From: Bacteroidales bacterium
Lineage (GTDB): Bacteria > Bacteroidota > Bacteroidia > Bacteroidales > GCA-2748055
DNA length: 64,000 bases
Direction of reading: 5' to 3'
NCBI GenBank assembly: GCA_021740585.1
Contig: JAIOZM010000004.1
Location: forward strand, 1-64,000
The notes below the pieces were generated by a model. The model saw only the letters and a program-made list of their open reading frames with translations, ran no database searches and was not told where the DNA came from. Numbering within the stretch: the first letter of the stretch is position 1; each line of letters begins with the position of its first letter. Position numbers and translations under genes: made by a program. This document shows positions 45,201 through 53,606 of the stretch, one piece after another.

Positions 45201-46754
45201 TTACTTCAGCTCTAATTCCTCTGTATCTTTATAATCAAGGCCCCGGATCTCCACAAAAGCTTCAATCATTTGCTTGAGTTTTTCAGGTTCTTTAGATGCA
45301 AGATTCATTTGTTGACCAACATCCTGTTTTAGGTTAAATAACTGGTAGTCTCGGGAATTTCCAAGTTCAATGTCTACATCTGTATTTATCTCAACACCTT
45401 TATAAGGTGGGATCATAAGCCAATCGCCCTGGCGAAATGCAGTTCGGCTGGTCGCTTCAAGAACTAAATTCTCCCTGCCCTCTGTACTTCTTCCAAATAA
45501 AACATTAACAAGATCCTGGCTGTCTGATGTTCGAACATCACTTCCCAGTAGGGAGGCAATGGATGATAGCAGGTCAACCTGGCAAACCAGCGCATCGGAA
45601 ACCATTGGTTCAATTTTCCCTTTCCAATAAACGATAAAAGGAACCCTGGTGCCGGCTTCATATAAACTGTACTTACCTCCTCGCAAATTTCCTGAAGGGT
45701 CGTGCTCTCCAATTTTCTCAACCGCGTCGTCATAATAGCCATCGTTCAGCACAGGGCCATTATCACTACTGAATACGATGAGTGTATTTTCTAACAATCC
45801 CTGATCCTCCAGCGTTTTCATAAATTCTCCTATACACCAGTCGGCCTCAAGTATTACGTCTCCTCTGGGGCCCATTCCTGAAGTGCCTACAAATCTTGGA
45901 TTAGGGGTACGAGGCACATGTGGTTGTTGAAAAGTATAATAAAGGAAAAATGGTTTTTCTTTATGGGTTTCCACATAGTTAATTGCCTTTTTAAGAAAAT
46001 GATCAGCCATAACAGTATCATTCCATTTTGCAGAATTACCACCTGTCATAAAGCCAATCCGGGGAATTCCATTAACAATACTACCGTTATGCCCATGGTG
46101 CCATTTCATGGTTAGCAATTCAGGATTCTCCAGGCCGGTCGGTTCTCCCTCAAAATTTTCATCGTAATTTACTTCAATCGGATCCTCTGGATCCAGACCC
46201 ACTACATTTCCATTTTCAATATATACCGTTGGAACTCTGTCCTGGGTTGCTGCGAGTATGTATGAATAGTCGAAACCTACTTCGTTGGGGCCCGGACTGA
46301 TTTTTTCATTCCAGTTGACATATCCATCCCCTAAACCAAGATGCCACTTCCCAATAACACAAGTTGAATATCCCTTCGACTTCAATAATTTGGGGATGGT
46401 TATCTGAGCGGTATCAATAATTAATGGAGCGGTACCCGGGAGAATTTTCGCATCCTTATTTCTCCAGGGATACATTCCGGTTAATAATGCATAACGACTT
46501 GGAGAGCAGGTGGCAGAAGTTGCATAGCCATTTGTAAAACGGATGCCCCCATTTGCCAGTTGATCGATATTCTGGGTTTTCAGTCCTTTGGCACCATATG
46601 CGCTAACATCGCCATAGCCCAGATCATCCATATAGATCACAACAATGTTGGGTAGTTCATTACTTTCCTTATTCAGACTATTATTCGCATTTTTACAAGA
46701 GATGGGAAGTAAGATTCCTGCCGAAAGTGTTAATACAATTCTACTTGTTTTCAT
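45201..46754 (-). CDS. Sulfatase (S1 family), lipoprotein, on the opposite strand
   Basis: ATG 46754 is preferred to upstream in-frame ATGs because it starts the lipoprotein signal MKTSRIVLTLSAGILLPISC. NIVVIYMDDLGYGDVSAYG, formylglycine site C83 in CSPSR (TSATCSPSRYALLTGMYPWR), and second metal site VFSSDNGPVLNDGYYDDAVEK are all present. It is convergent with the main array, lies alone, and has no copy of the 15-mer facing it. It may be controlled separately. Family type is arylsulfatase-like; the substrate is unknown. Confidence 0.93.
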   Translation of the reverse strand: MKTSRIVLTLSAGILLPISCKNANNSLNKESNELPNIVVIYMDDLGYGDVSAYGAKGLKTQNIDQLANGGIRFTNGYATSATCSPSRYALLTGMYPWRNKDAKILPGTAPLIIDTAQITIPKLLKSKGYSTCVIGKWHLGLGDGYVNWNEKISPGPNEVGFDYSYILAATQDRVPTVYIENGNVVGLDPEDPIEVNYDENFEGEPTGLENPELLTMKWHHGHNGSIVNGIPRIGFMTGGNSAKWNDTVMADHFLKKAINYVETHKEKPFFLYYTFQQPHVPRTPNPRFVGTSGMGPRGDVILEADWCIGEFMKTLEDQGLLENTLIVFSSDNGPVLNDGYYDDAVEKIGEHDPSGNLRGGKYSLYEAGTRVPFIVYWKGKIEPMVSDALVCQVDLLSSIASLLGSDVRTSDSQDLVNVLFGRSTEGRENLVLEATSRTAFRQGDWLMIPPYKGVEINTDVDIELGNSRDYQLFNLKQDVGQQMNLASKEPEKLKQMIEAFVEIRGLDYKDTEELELK

Positions 46755-46952
46755 TTTTATTATTTTATTAATCATTAGCCATAACATCAGCCTTTTTGAT
46801 ATGTTATTCTTTTTATATCCAATAACTAAAGTAGAATGAGTGAATGATTGCTTTAACTTTCAAAAAAGAGACTCAATATTATGCTATGCCATTTGACATT
46901 AAAAATAGCTAAAGAATATAATAATTTGTTCCATTAACCATTATTTGCGACC

Positions 46953-47001
46953 ATATTGGAATAAAAAGAGACCTTATTAAAAAAGCTATTGTTTAATTTT
47001 G
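46953..47001 (+). promoter_or_regulatory. Candidate HTCS operator and promoter, site 3
   Basis: ATATTGGAATAAAAA (46953-46967) shares the 12-nt core ATTGGAATAAAA with sites 1 and 2 and lies 26 nt upstream of TAATTTTG (46994-47001), a perfect TAnnTTTG -7 box. Transcription would start near 47008, leaving a leader of about 190 nt before 47195. Nothing convincing is encoded in that leader; a 69-codon frame starting at 46989 would overlap the promoter and is rejected. Confidence 0.6.
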
Positions 47002-47194
47002 TGTTATATGTTTTAGGATTAGTGGAAGTGAGTGAAAATAACTGCACTTTAAAGATCAAAAAAATGGGTTGTAATTTGTACCATTGTGAGCTCAGTTTTT
47101 GTCTTTTTCGAATTTTAAATGATTATTTTTTCCAAGTTTATGTTCGCAAACTATTTGGTTTGAAAATAGCTAATTATAAATTAAAACTATTATT

Positions 47195-50100
47195 ATGAAA
47201 AGAAAACTACTTATTGCTTTAGTTTTTATTTTGAGCCTGCCCGACTTTGTTGGTGCTGTGTCCGATACCATTCCGGATTTGATAATATCAGAGACCCGGT
47301 TAAGAAACGGAGTGGAATCTTATGCTGAATTGTGCAACACAGGAACAGTAGATCTGGATCTTGGAGATTTCAAACTGTATTCCAGCAGCTACCCTGGATA
47401 CTCAGGCCTGAGTTTTAAATCAGGCACAATTTTGAAAGCTGGGGAAACTTATGTTATTTCTGATGCCTGGGAATTTAACGATAACCAATGGCCTAAATTG
47501 TATGAAGTGGCAGACACCTTGTTATATCATTTGGAAACACCTGATACTTTAGCAGGAGACATTTATCCTCTGGGGCCTGAATCAGAAATTTTTAGAAGAA
47601 CTAATGCAAAAAACGGTTTTGAAATGTATTATTTCCGTTCGGAGACTGATTCAATTTCAATTGATTGTGTGAATTTCAATCTCGATGCGAATGGAGTACC
47701 GAATTTTAACATTTTCTTGCCAATAGCAGGTGTTGAGATGGCTACAGCGAACCACACATTGGTTCGAAAAGCCAATGTGTTAGAGGGTAATCTTCGCGAC
47801 TGGGATAAATCGAGAGGCACAGGTCCCGGTGATTCGGAATGGATATTGATACCTCTAACTAGCAATTGGAAACCTTCGACTCCTCCAGATGAAATGCTGG
47901 TATTTACTACTGTAGGACATCATGGTGATGCCATTATTGTTGCATCGGGAAAAGATGCGGGTATTACCGTTGATTTGGGACAGCATACAATTACAGTACC
48001 CTGGGGTATAATAAAAGGTTATCATGTTATTAACTACATAGACCTTGGACCAGGAATGGCATGGGATTATGTTGAAAGCAGTGTTTTTGAGGATTCGGTA
48101 CATACTATTATGCAATCGGGTGATAAATTGGTGCTGTGGGCTGTTGGAAACACTTTAAAAACGGATAGTTTAACCGTTCAGGTTTCTCCTCCTGCGGTTA
48201 ATATGGCATCGGTTTTCCCATTGAAAACATTGCTTCTCCCTGATACTATACTTCGCCCCGGAATTTATGTACCTACCTGGGGAGGAAGCAGGTATTCTGT
48301 AATCGAAGAAGACGATGTAATCGACACCATTGGAAATGTTCCCTTTGCTACAAGGATTGATACTTTATATAAGTATCTGGAACATGCACCTAATGGAACT
48401 AAAAAGGTAATATGGGTTGATGGAGTGGAAAGAATTGACCTGAAGAACGGTGATATTCTTGAAATAACAGCAGAAGACGGTATTACAAAAAAGCAGTATT
48501 ACATTGATGTTCAGGAAATAAACAAGAATGAGGATGCTTTTTTGTCTGCGATTACCTGGCCTGATATCACTTTGGATGATATGAATTTTGATTTAAGCTG
48601 GACTTCAGATACCATACCAAAGTTTTCACGTACAACCTTCAATTACATAATTCCTTTGAAACAGGGAACCCAAAAAGTGCCTGCACTTGTTGCCTATCAT
48701 GATAATTTACCAGGCTTTAATTTAGCCAACTGCAAAGTAGATTATAAACCGGCCATATCTCTTAAGGGAGGCGTGGAAGAGCGCACTTCTGTCTTTACAG
48801 TCACGTCAGAGTCAGATTCCAGAGTTAATACATACCGCGTTCAATTTGAAGTTGCTATTAATGAAGATGATGTGCAAAAGTTTAATGGTGATCCTTTCTT
48901 TTCAGAATATCAATATAAACTGAGAGCAGTTGGTACACATTTTCTGGAAATTGCGAACCCCGGTAACGAAGAATTGGATTTAAGCAGGTACCTTATTGCT
49001 AGCGGTTCAGGAATAAGCGCAAAAGATGTTATTGAGAATCCAGTTTCATTCTTACAAAGATATACAAGATATGTACCGGGTTATAAATTTACTGATGATA
49101 CAATAACGTATAACAGCGAACTTGGTCAGGTATTGCAGATCGATAATACAGATCCCTGGATAGAAGCGAATGGTGGCGTATTTGTAATCGCTGGCCAGGA
49201 TTTAGTGAAATATTTGGGTACTGATTTCATCCCCGAAGAATGGTTTGATATCTCGTTTCCTATGGTTGATAAAGGCTTCTTAAATAAATGGGGGCTTGAT
49301 TTTGATAATAGCGAAACACTAATTCCTCCCGGGGTTGATGCTGTTTTTTTCTTATTCCGAATAGAAAATGATTCCATACTTGATGGAACTAAGGAAATTA
49401 AAGACTTCAATGATTTCACTTTAGTTGATCAGCTGGGATATGAAGATGGTACAGCTATGAATCTAATTGCAGATCCTGAAGTCGCTGCTATTGTCTCGGG
49501 GGGCAGAGATTGGAGTTTAAGTCGCAGACCTGAAGTTTACAAGGGAAATCCTAGTTATGTTTTATCTGCCGGAACAGAAGGACAGGTGGAATGGTTTGGG
49601 GAAAAAGCGTCTACTAACGCAGAAAGGGATGCGATGGTCGAATCTGTAGGAAGCCATGTACTGAATCCTGTTACAGCCTTTAAATCAACGGTTAGTTCAT
49701 TGGTTTACCTGGTGGATCCGGGATTTGAAAAAACGATTGGCATTACCGGTGTTAGTAATGCGGAAACCGTTGAACAATTCTATACTAACCTTATAAAAGC
49801 CTCCACAGGTCAGGTTTTGGTTGTAAAATCACACACTAGTGGATTGGAGCTTGCGTTGACGGATGCCGTTTCAGCTGGTGATACATTGATTGTTACTTCT
49901 GAAACCGGATTGTCGGTGACCAAATATATTATCGACCTTAATCCACAGGATTCAAATACCAAATTAATTACCATCGGGACATCAACATTAGTAATTGCTG
50001 ATGGTAAAGTAAGCGGGTTTGATGCAGGTAAAACTGTACGTCACATTATGAGTGAGGTTAAAGCTGAATCAGAAAAGTCAATAGTAACTGTTGTGAATGC

Positions 50101-51043
50101 TAAAGGTGAACTGGTTCCTATGAAAAAGAAGAATGTTGAAGGCAACTATGTTGACCTTGTTGCAAACAGTTCAATATCAATTGTAGTTACCGCTGTAAAT
50201 GGTGATCATGCAGCATATCAATTAAAACCCAATGGGTCGGCATCAGATGCCTATGTAATTTCAGATGTTTATCCTATATCTCAGGAAAATCTTTTTATCG
50301 ATTTAATCCCTGATGGATCCAGAGTTACTACATTCATGAATAACCTGATAGTTGCTGATGGAGCATCCGTGAAAATTCTTGACAGAATTGGTTTTGTAAG
50401 AACTGATGGCTCCATGGCTTATGATGATGTATTAGAGGTTGTTTCTGAAGATGCTTCAAAAACGGTTATTTACAGACTTAACTTCGCTAGTGAAATTGTT
50501 AACCAGGTACCTGTTGTTTCTATCGTATTAACTGGTGGAACTGATGTGGTTAGAAATGTAGCATTTACTGCTGTGGCTCAAGTTGATGATGATGGCCTTC
50601 CTAATGGAACGCTTGAGTATGAATGGTCTGTGCTTATCGGAGACGCTTCCAAAGTAACTATATCAGCTAATTCAGCTGCAACTACAGATTTCACTATTAG
50701 CGAGAATGGTAGTTACACACTTAAGGCAGCTGTTAGCGACGGTGAATTAACAGGCTCTAAAACTGTTGACGTATCTGTGGGCAACCCAATTGGTATCGAT
50801 GAAGCTAAGTCAGGATTCAGAATGTATCCTAATCCGACGACTAACAAGTTGTTGAATATTGAGTTGACACAAAACAATATGGAAATATCGATTGTCGATA
50901 TAACAGGAAAATTGAGATACAAAGCATTCAATGAAACTGATAGACATGTTGTTGATTTGAGTAATTTTAGTTCAGGAATATATTTCGTGAAAATACAATC
51001 CGGAACAGATATTACAACTCAAAAACTCGTTGTAGTTAAGTAG
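47195..51043 (+). CDS. Large T9SS-secreted lamin-tail/repeat protein, 1282 aa
   Basis: Signal peptide about residues 1-22, then a lamin-tail-like domain (IPDLIISETRLRNGVESYAEL, about 27-95). Several beta modules follow, with a second lamin-tail-like region near 575-830 (FLEIANPGNEELDLSRYLIASG), an about 80-aa module (AYVISDVYPISQE ... YRLNF) of the type repeated in the protein at 25369, a PKD-like domain (about 1105-1200) and a type IX tail (FRMYPNPTTNKLLNIE ... GIYFVKIQSG). No catalytic domain is seen. It may be a surface adhesin or binding scaffold using the same parts as the secreted hydrolase. It has its own operator-like promoter (site 3) and a perfect terminator, so it is a single-gene unit. 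Confidence 0.87.
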   Translation: MKRKLLIALVFILSLPDFVGAVSDTIPDLIISETRLRNGVESYAELCNTGTVDLDLGDFKLYSSSYPGYSGLSFKSGTILKAGETYVISDAWEFNDNQWPKLYEVADTLLYHLETPDTLAGDIYPLGPESEIFRRTNAKNGFEMYYFRSETDSISIDCVNFNLDANGVPNFNIFLPIAGVEMATANHTLVRKANVLEGNLRDWDKSRGTGPGDSEWILIPLTSNWKPSTPPDEMLVFTTVGHHGDAIIVASGKDAGITVDLGQHTITVPWGIIKGYHVINYIDLGPGMAWDYVESSVFEDSVHTIMQSGDKLVLWAVGNTLKTDSLTVQVSPPAVNMASVFPLKTLLLPDTILRPGIYVPTWGGSRYSVIEEDDVIDTIGNVPFATRIDTLYKYLEHAPNGTKKVIWVDGVERIDLKNGDILEITAEDGITKKQYYIDVQEINKNEDAFLSAITWPDITLDDMNFDLSWTSDTIPKFSRTTFNYIIPLKQGTQKVPALVAYHDNLPGFNLANCKVDYKPAISLKGGVEERTSVFTVTSESDSRVNTYRVQFEVAINEDDVQKFNGDPFFSEYQYKLRAVGTHFLEIANPGNEELDLSRYLIASGSGISAKDVIENPVSFLQRYTRYVPGYKFTDDTITYNSELGQVLQIDNTDPWIEANGGVFVIAGQDLVKYLGTDFIPEEWFDISFPMVDKGFLNKWGLDFDNSETLIPPGVDAVFFLFRIENDSILDGTKEIKDFNDFTLVDQLGYEDGTAMNLIADPEVAAIVSGGRDWSLSRRPEVYKGNPSYVLSAGTEGQVEWFGEKASTNAERDAMVESVGSHVLNPVTAFKSTVSSLVYLVDPGFEKTIGITGVSNAETVEQFYTNLIKASTGQVLVVKSHTSGLELALTDAVSAGDTLIVTSETGLSVTKYIIDLNPQDSNTKLITIGTSTLVIADGKVSGFDAGKTVRHIMSEVKAESEKSIVTVVNAKGELVPMKKKNVEGNYVDLVANSSISIVVTAVNGDHAAYQLKPNGSASDAYVISDVYPISQENLFIDLIPDGSRVTTFMNNLIVADGASVKILDRIGFVRTDGSMAYDDVLEVVSEDASKTVIYRLNFASEIVNQVPVVSIVLTGGTDVVRNVAFTAVAQVDDDGLPNGTLEYEWSVLIGDASKVTISANSAATTDFTISENGSYTLKAAVSDGELTGSKTVDVSVGNPIGIDEAKSGFRMYPNPTTNKLLNIELTQNNMEISIVDITGKLRYKAFNETDRHVVDLSNFSSGIYFVKIQSGTDITTQKLVVVK

Positions 51044-51060
51044 ATAGTGAGTGGTGTTAT

Positions 51061-51106
51061 ATGAAAAAAGAGGCTGTCTCACACTTGAGACAGCCTCTTT
51101 TTTCAT
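51061..51106 (+). terminator. Perfect 21-bp intrinsic terminator
   Basis: Bases 51061-51081 and 51086-51106 are exact reverse complements with a CACT loop. The stem has an A6/T6 outer segment and a GC-rich top (gaggctgtctca). With runs of A before and T after the core it can terminate transcription in either direction. It begins 17 bp after the stop codon of the T9SS protein. Confidence 0.9.
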
Positions 51107-51179
51107 ATATGAATATTTTCTCGATTTATCCTTCGTATATTATATGAAGCTGACTGATAAATACCTGCCCAGCTAAGCA

Positions 51180-51620
51180 CGCACTTTTTTAGCCCCGTCC
51201 CGATAGCAATCGGGACCACCCGGGCAGGAGACCAGACAAGCATCCCCAAGCCCGGAGGGCTTATTCAGTTAAACCCCATCCGGGTTTATAAATTTTTACA
51301 TGAATTGGATTCCTGGACAAGGGGCATCTCCGACAAACCGGAAATAGCCGTCCTGCGTTCGTAGCACGCAAATATCGATATCACTTTCGATAGAAATAAG
51401 TCCTTTTGCCATCGTAGATGGCAAATATTAATCATATTAAACAAAATAATTTTACCTGAATAGATAAAGTAGTTAGATACCGAGGTTTAAATTCATTATT
51501 GCACGCCCTACGGGGTGCTTACGAATATGCTGTACATATTCTTATCGATATTTACCTCCTACGGAGGCAGGAGTGTTTTTTCAATAAAATTTACCAAAAT
51601 CAGCTTAGCCCGGAGGCGGA
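51180..51620. repeat. Palindrome-rich intergenic region
   Basis: No gene is seen from 51107 to 51706. The stretch holds gtcccgat-agca-atcgggac (51197-51216), a copy of aagccc-gga-gggctt (51248-51262, also at 45073-45087), an imperfect gcacgcc...ggggtgc hairpin near 51501-51517, and a cctcctacggagg palindrome near 51560. The family resembles the palindromes of 44951-45088 and the one inserted into the pseudo-tRNA at about 1737. It lies between convergent transcription units (T9SS protein and the SusD end). Confidence 0.5.
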
Positions 51621-51706
51621 AAAGTGCTGATTGTTAAGCAATAACACCTTGCTGTGGGCGAGACGAGATTGCCTCGGTCGCAATTAAATCTAAAAACTAT
51701 ACAGTA

Positions 51707-53605
51707 TTAATCCAACGGAATATACCAATTCTCCTCGTTCATCAGAAACTGCCATACCTGTTCCGCTTTGTCTCCTGAAAATTTAGCTGCTACTTTATCA
51801 GCCAGGTAGGAATTTTTTCCCAGTTGTTTCGCTACACGCATTAAATCGTAAAACCTGTTTCCTTCAAATGCCAGCTCTCTGGCTCTTTCTTCAATGATCT
51901 GATTAATTAAATACTCTTGTTTGTCTGCAAGATTGTTCTTGTAATCCACATAGTCAATAATTTCGTTGGTAATCGGATCATGTTCATAAATAACATTTAA
52001 ATCAACTCTAATGGCAGCACTTCCACTCCCAAACCCCACGCGCCCTCTAACACCCCGCAGTGATCCTATACTACGGTAAGTTCCCGTATTCAATATATTG
52101 GTGCTTCTAATCAAAGAAAGGTTATTTCCATCGGCAAGCCAATATGCGTATATCTCGGACATGTAAAGGTGAATTCCGGCAGCTTTATATATAGAAAAAT
52201 TTGCATCATGATCATATGTATCCTTACCTATAGTATATTTATATACCACGGTATCGATATCGGCCATAAAATTATCAGCATCTCTAAAATTCCCTATCCT
52301 TTTGTATTCAAGCATTTGCGCAACATCTATGTCCTTTAGGTATTCTCCATTGCGGTAATATGCATAGGATGAGAGGTTTCCTCTGAACATATCCCCGGGA
52401 ACACCGGGGTCTTCAACGTATGTAGTAGTAGGGTTTAGGTCGTCCCTTATAATTTGTGCACTTTTCCAAATGGTTTCCCATTTATCTATGGCAACTTTAC
52501 TTGGTTTTAGCATATATAAATTCGGAGGCACAGACGAGAAAAGCTTTTGTAAACTGTTTTGTTGTTGATTTGCTTTGTTAAATTCTAAGGTAAAAATATG
52601 CTCATATTCGTCGAGACCTGTTAAAATAGTAACCCAACTTTCATTTGCAAACCTGCCATCAAGGCCATACTTGATATTTCCACTATTTCCTTGTGGAACC
52701 GGTTGGTATAGAATTTTATAAAAGTATCTTTCTGCTTCACCGAGATTTAGATCGTACAAATACATCTCTCCCAACAGACAATGGTATGCGTCAATATTCC
52801 AGACGGTTACATACCAGCTTATATCATCATTCGTAATGAAGTGTTCAACTCCTACCACATTAACCTTCTGAGTTAATTCTCTGGTAAATGTGTCAATAAC
52901 AGCACCCATATCAAGGTAAGCTCTATCAAGAGTTAAAGTATCAATGCTAATGGTATCGTTATTAACTCCGTCCTGACCATATATTATATCATGGACATCA
53001 TAGAAAGTTTTTGGGGTTGAAATATATTCTTCTATTTCAGAAAATGAAGTTAAGGATGGCCAGATATAGGGTATTTCACCGTAGATTTTTACCGCATTAA
53101 AATAGGTCCAGGCCCTCATACACAAAACTTCTCCGTATAATCTGTCGTAATTATCAAAACCACTTTCTCTCTGTATAAGTACTTGAGGATAATTAACTTC
53201 TATCTTCCTTGCCAGATTGTTGCATGCCGCAATTAATTGATAGAAATTATAAGGTGAGGTGTATTTGTTGCCTTTTGAATAGCTATAATTGTATATTTCC
53301 AACAGATCATTGTCAGCATATTCAGTTACCTCCACCAAATCAGCGCGTAGTTCTCCAAGTATTACAATTTGATCAACCAGCTTTTGCTGCAAGGCATACA
53401 AGCCTAGTTCTGCGGCTCTGTATTCATGCCAGTCTTTTGGAAAATCATTTTCCTTAATTATGAGTTCCTGAGAAGGATCGAAAAAAGACTCGCAGGAAAA
53501 TAAAAAAATACCTGATAAAAGAAACATTATTACTTTCACAGTATTTCTTATCTTTTTGCTCTCTATGGGCCGCAATGCTTTTATATTTAATTTGAAATTC
53601 TTCAT
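51707..53605 (-). CDS. SusD/RagB-family outer-membrane glycan-binding lipoprotein
   Basis: Lipobox LFSC near residue 38 follows a long charged N terminus (ESKKIRNTVKVIMFLLSGIFLFSC); an internal Met at the hydrophobic core could be an alternative start. The SusD helical core is visible: YGEVLCMRAWTYFNAVKIYGEIPYIWP (TPR part), CLLGEMYLYDLNLGEAERYF, and the C-terminal IIEERARELAFEGNRFYDLMRVAK signature. SusD acts as the lid on SusC and binds the glycan at the surface. It lies one base after the SusC at 53607 and is the last gene of this minus-strand operon. Confidence 0.95.
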   Translation of the reverse strand: MKNFKLNIKALRPIESKKIRNTVKVIMFLLSGIFLFSCESFFDPSQELIIKENDFPKDWHEYRAAELGLYALQQKLVDQIVILGELRADLVEVTEYADNDLLEIYNYSYSKGNKYTSPYNFYQLIAACNNLARKIEVNYPQVLIQRESGFDNYDRLYGEVLCMRAWTYFNAVKIYGEIPYIWPSLTSFSEIEEYISTPKTFYDVHDIIYGQDGVNNDTISIDTLTLDRAYLDMGAVIDTFTRELTQKVNVVGVEHFITNDDISWYVTVWNIDAYHCLLGEMYLYDLNLGEAERYFYKILYQPVPQGNSGNIKYGLDGRFANESWVTILTGLDEYEHIFTLEFNKANQQQNSLQKLFSSVPPNLYMLKPSKVAIDKWETIWKSAQIIRDDLNPTTTYVEDPGVPGDMFRGNLSSYAYYRNGEYLKDIDVAQMLEYKRIGNFRDADNFMADIDTVVYKYTIGKDTYDHDANFSIYKAAGIHLYMSEIYAYWLADGNNLSLIRSTNILNTGTYRSIGSLRGVRGRVGFGSGSAAIRVDLNVIYEHDPITNEIIDYVDYKNNLADKQEYLINQIIEERARELAFEGNRFYDLMRVAKQLGKNSYLADKVAAKFSGDKAEQVWQFLMNEENWYIPLD

Positions 53606-53606
53606 T

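Noticed and set aside
46989-47198. 69-codon frame before the T9SS protein
   Set aside because: It begins before the predicted -7 box at 46994, so most of it would not be transcribed with a usable start.
51107-51706. Possible small RNA gene in the palindrome-rich gap
   Set aside because: Hairpins are present, but there is no matching promoter or known RNA family that I can recognise, so only the repeats are reported.
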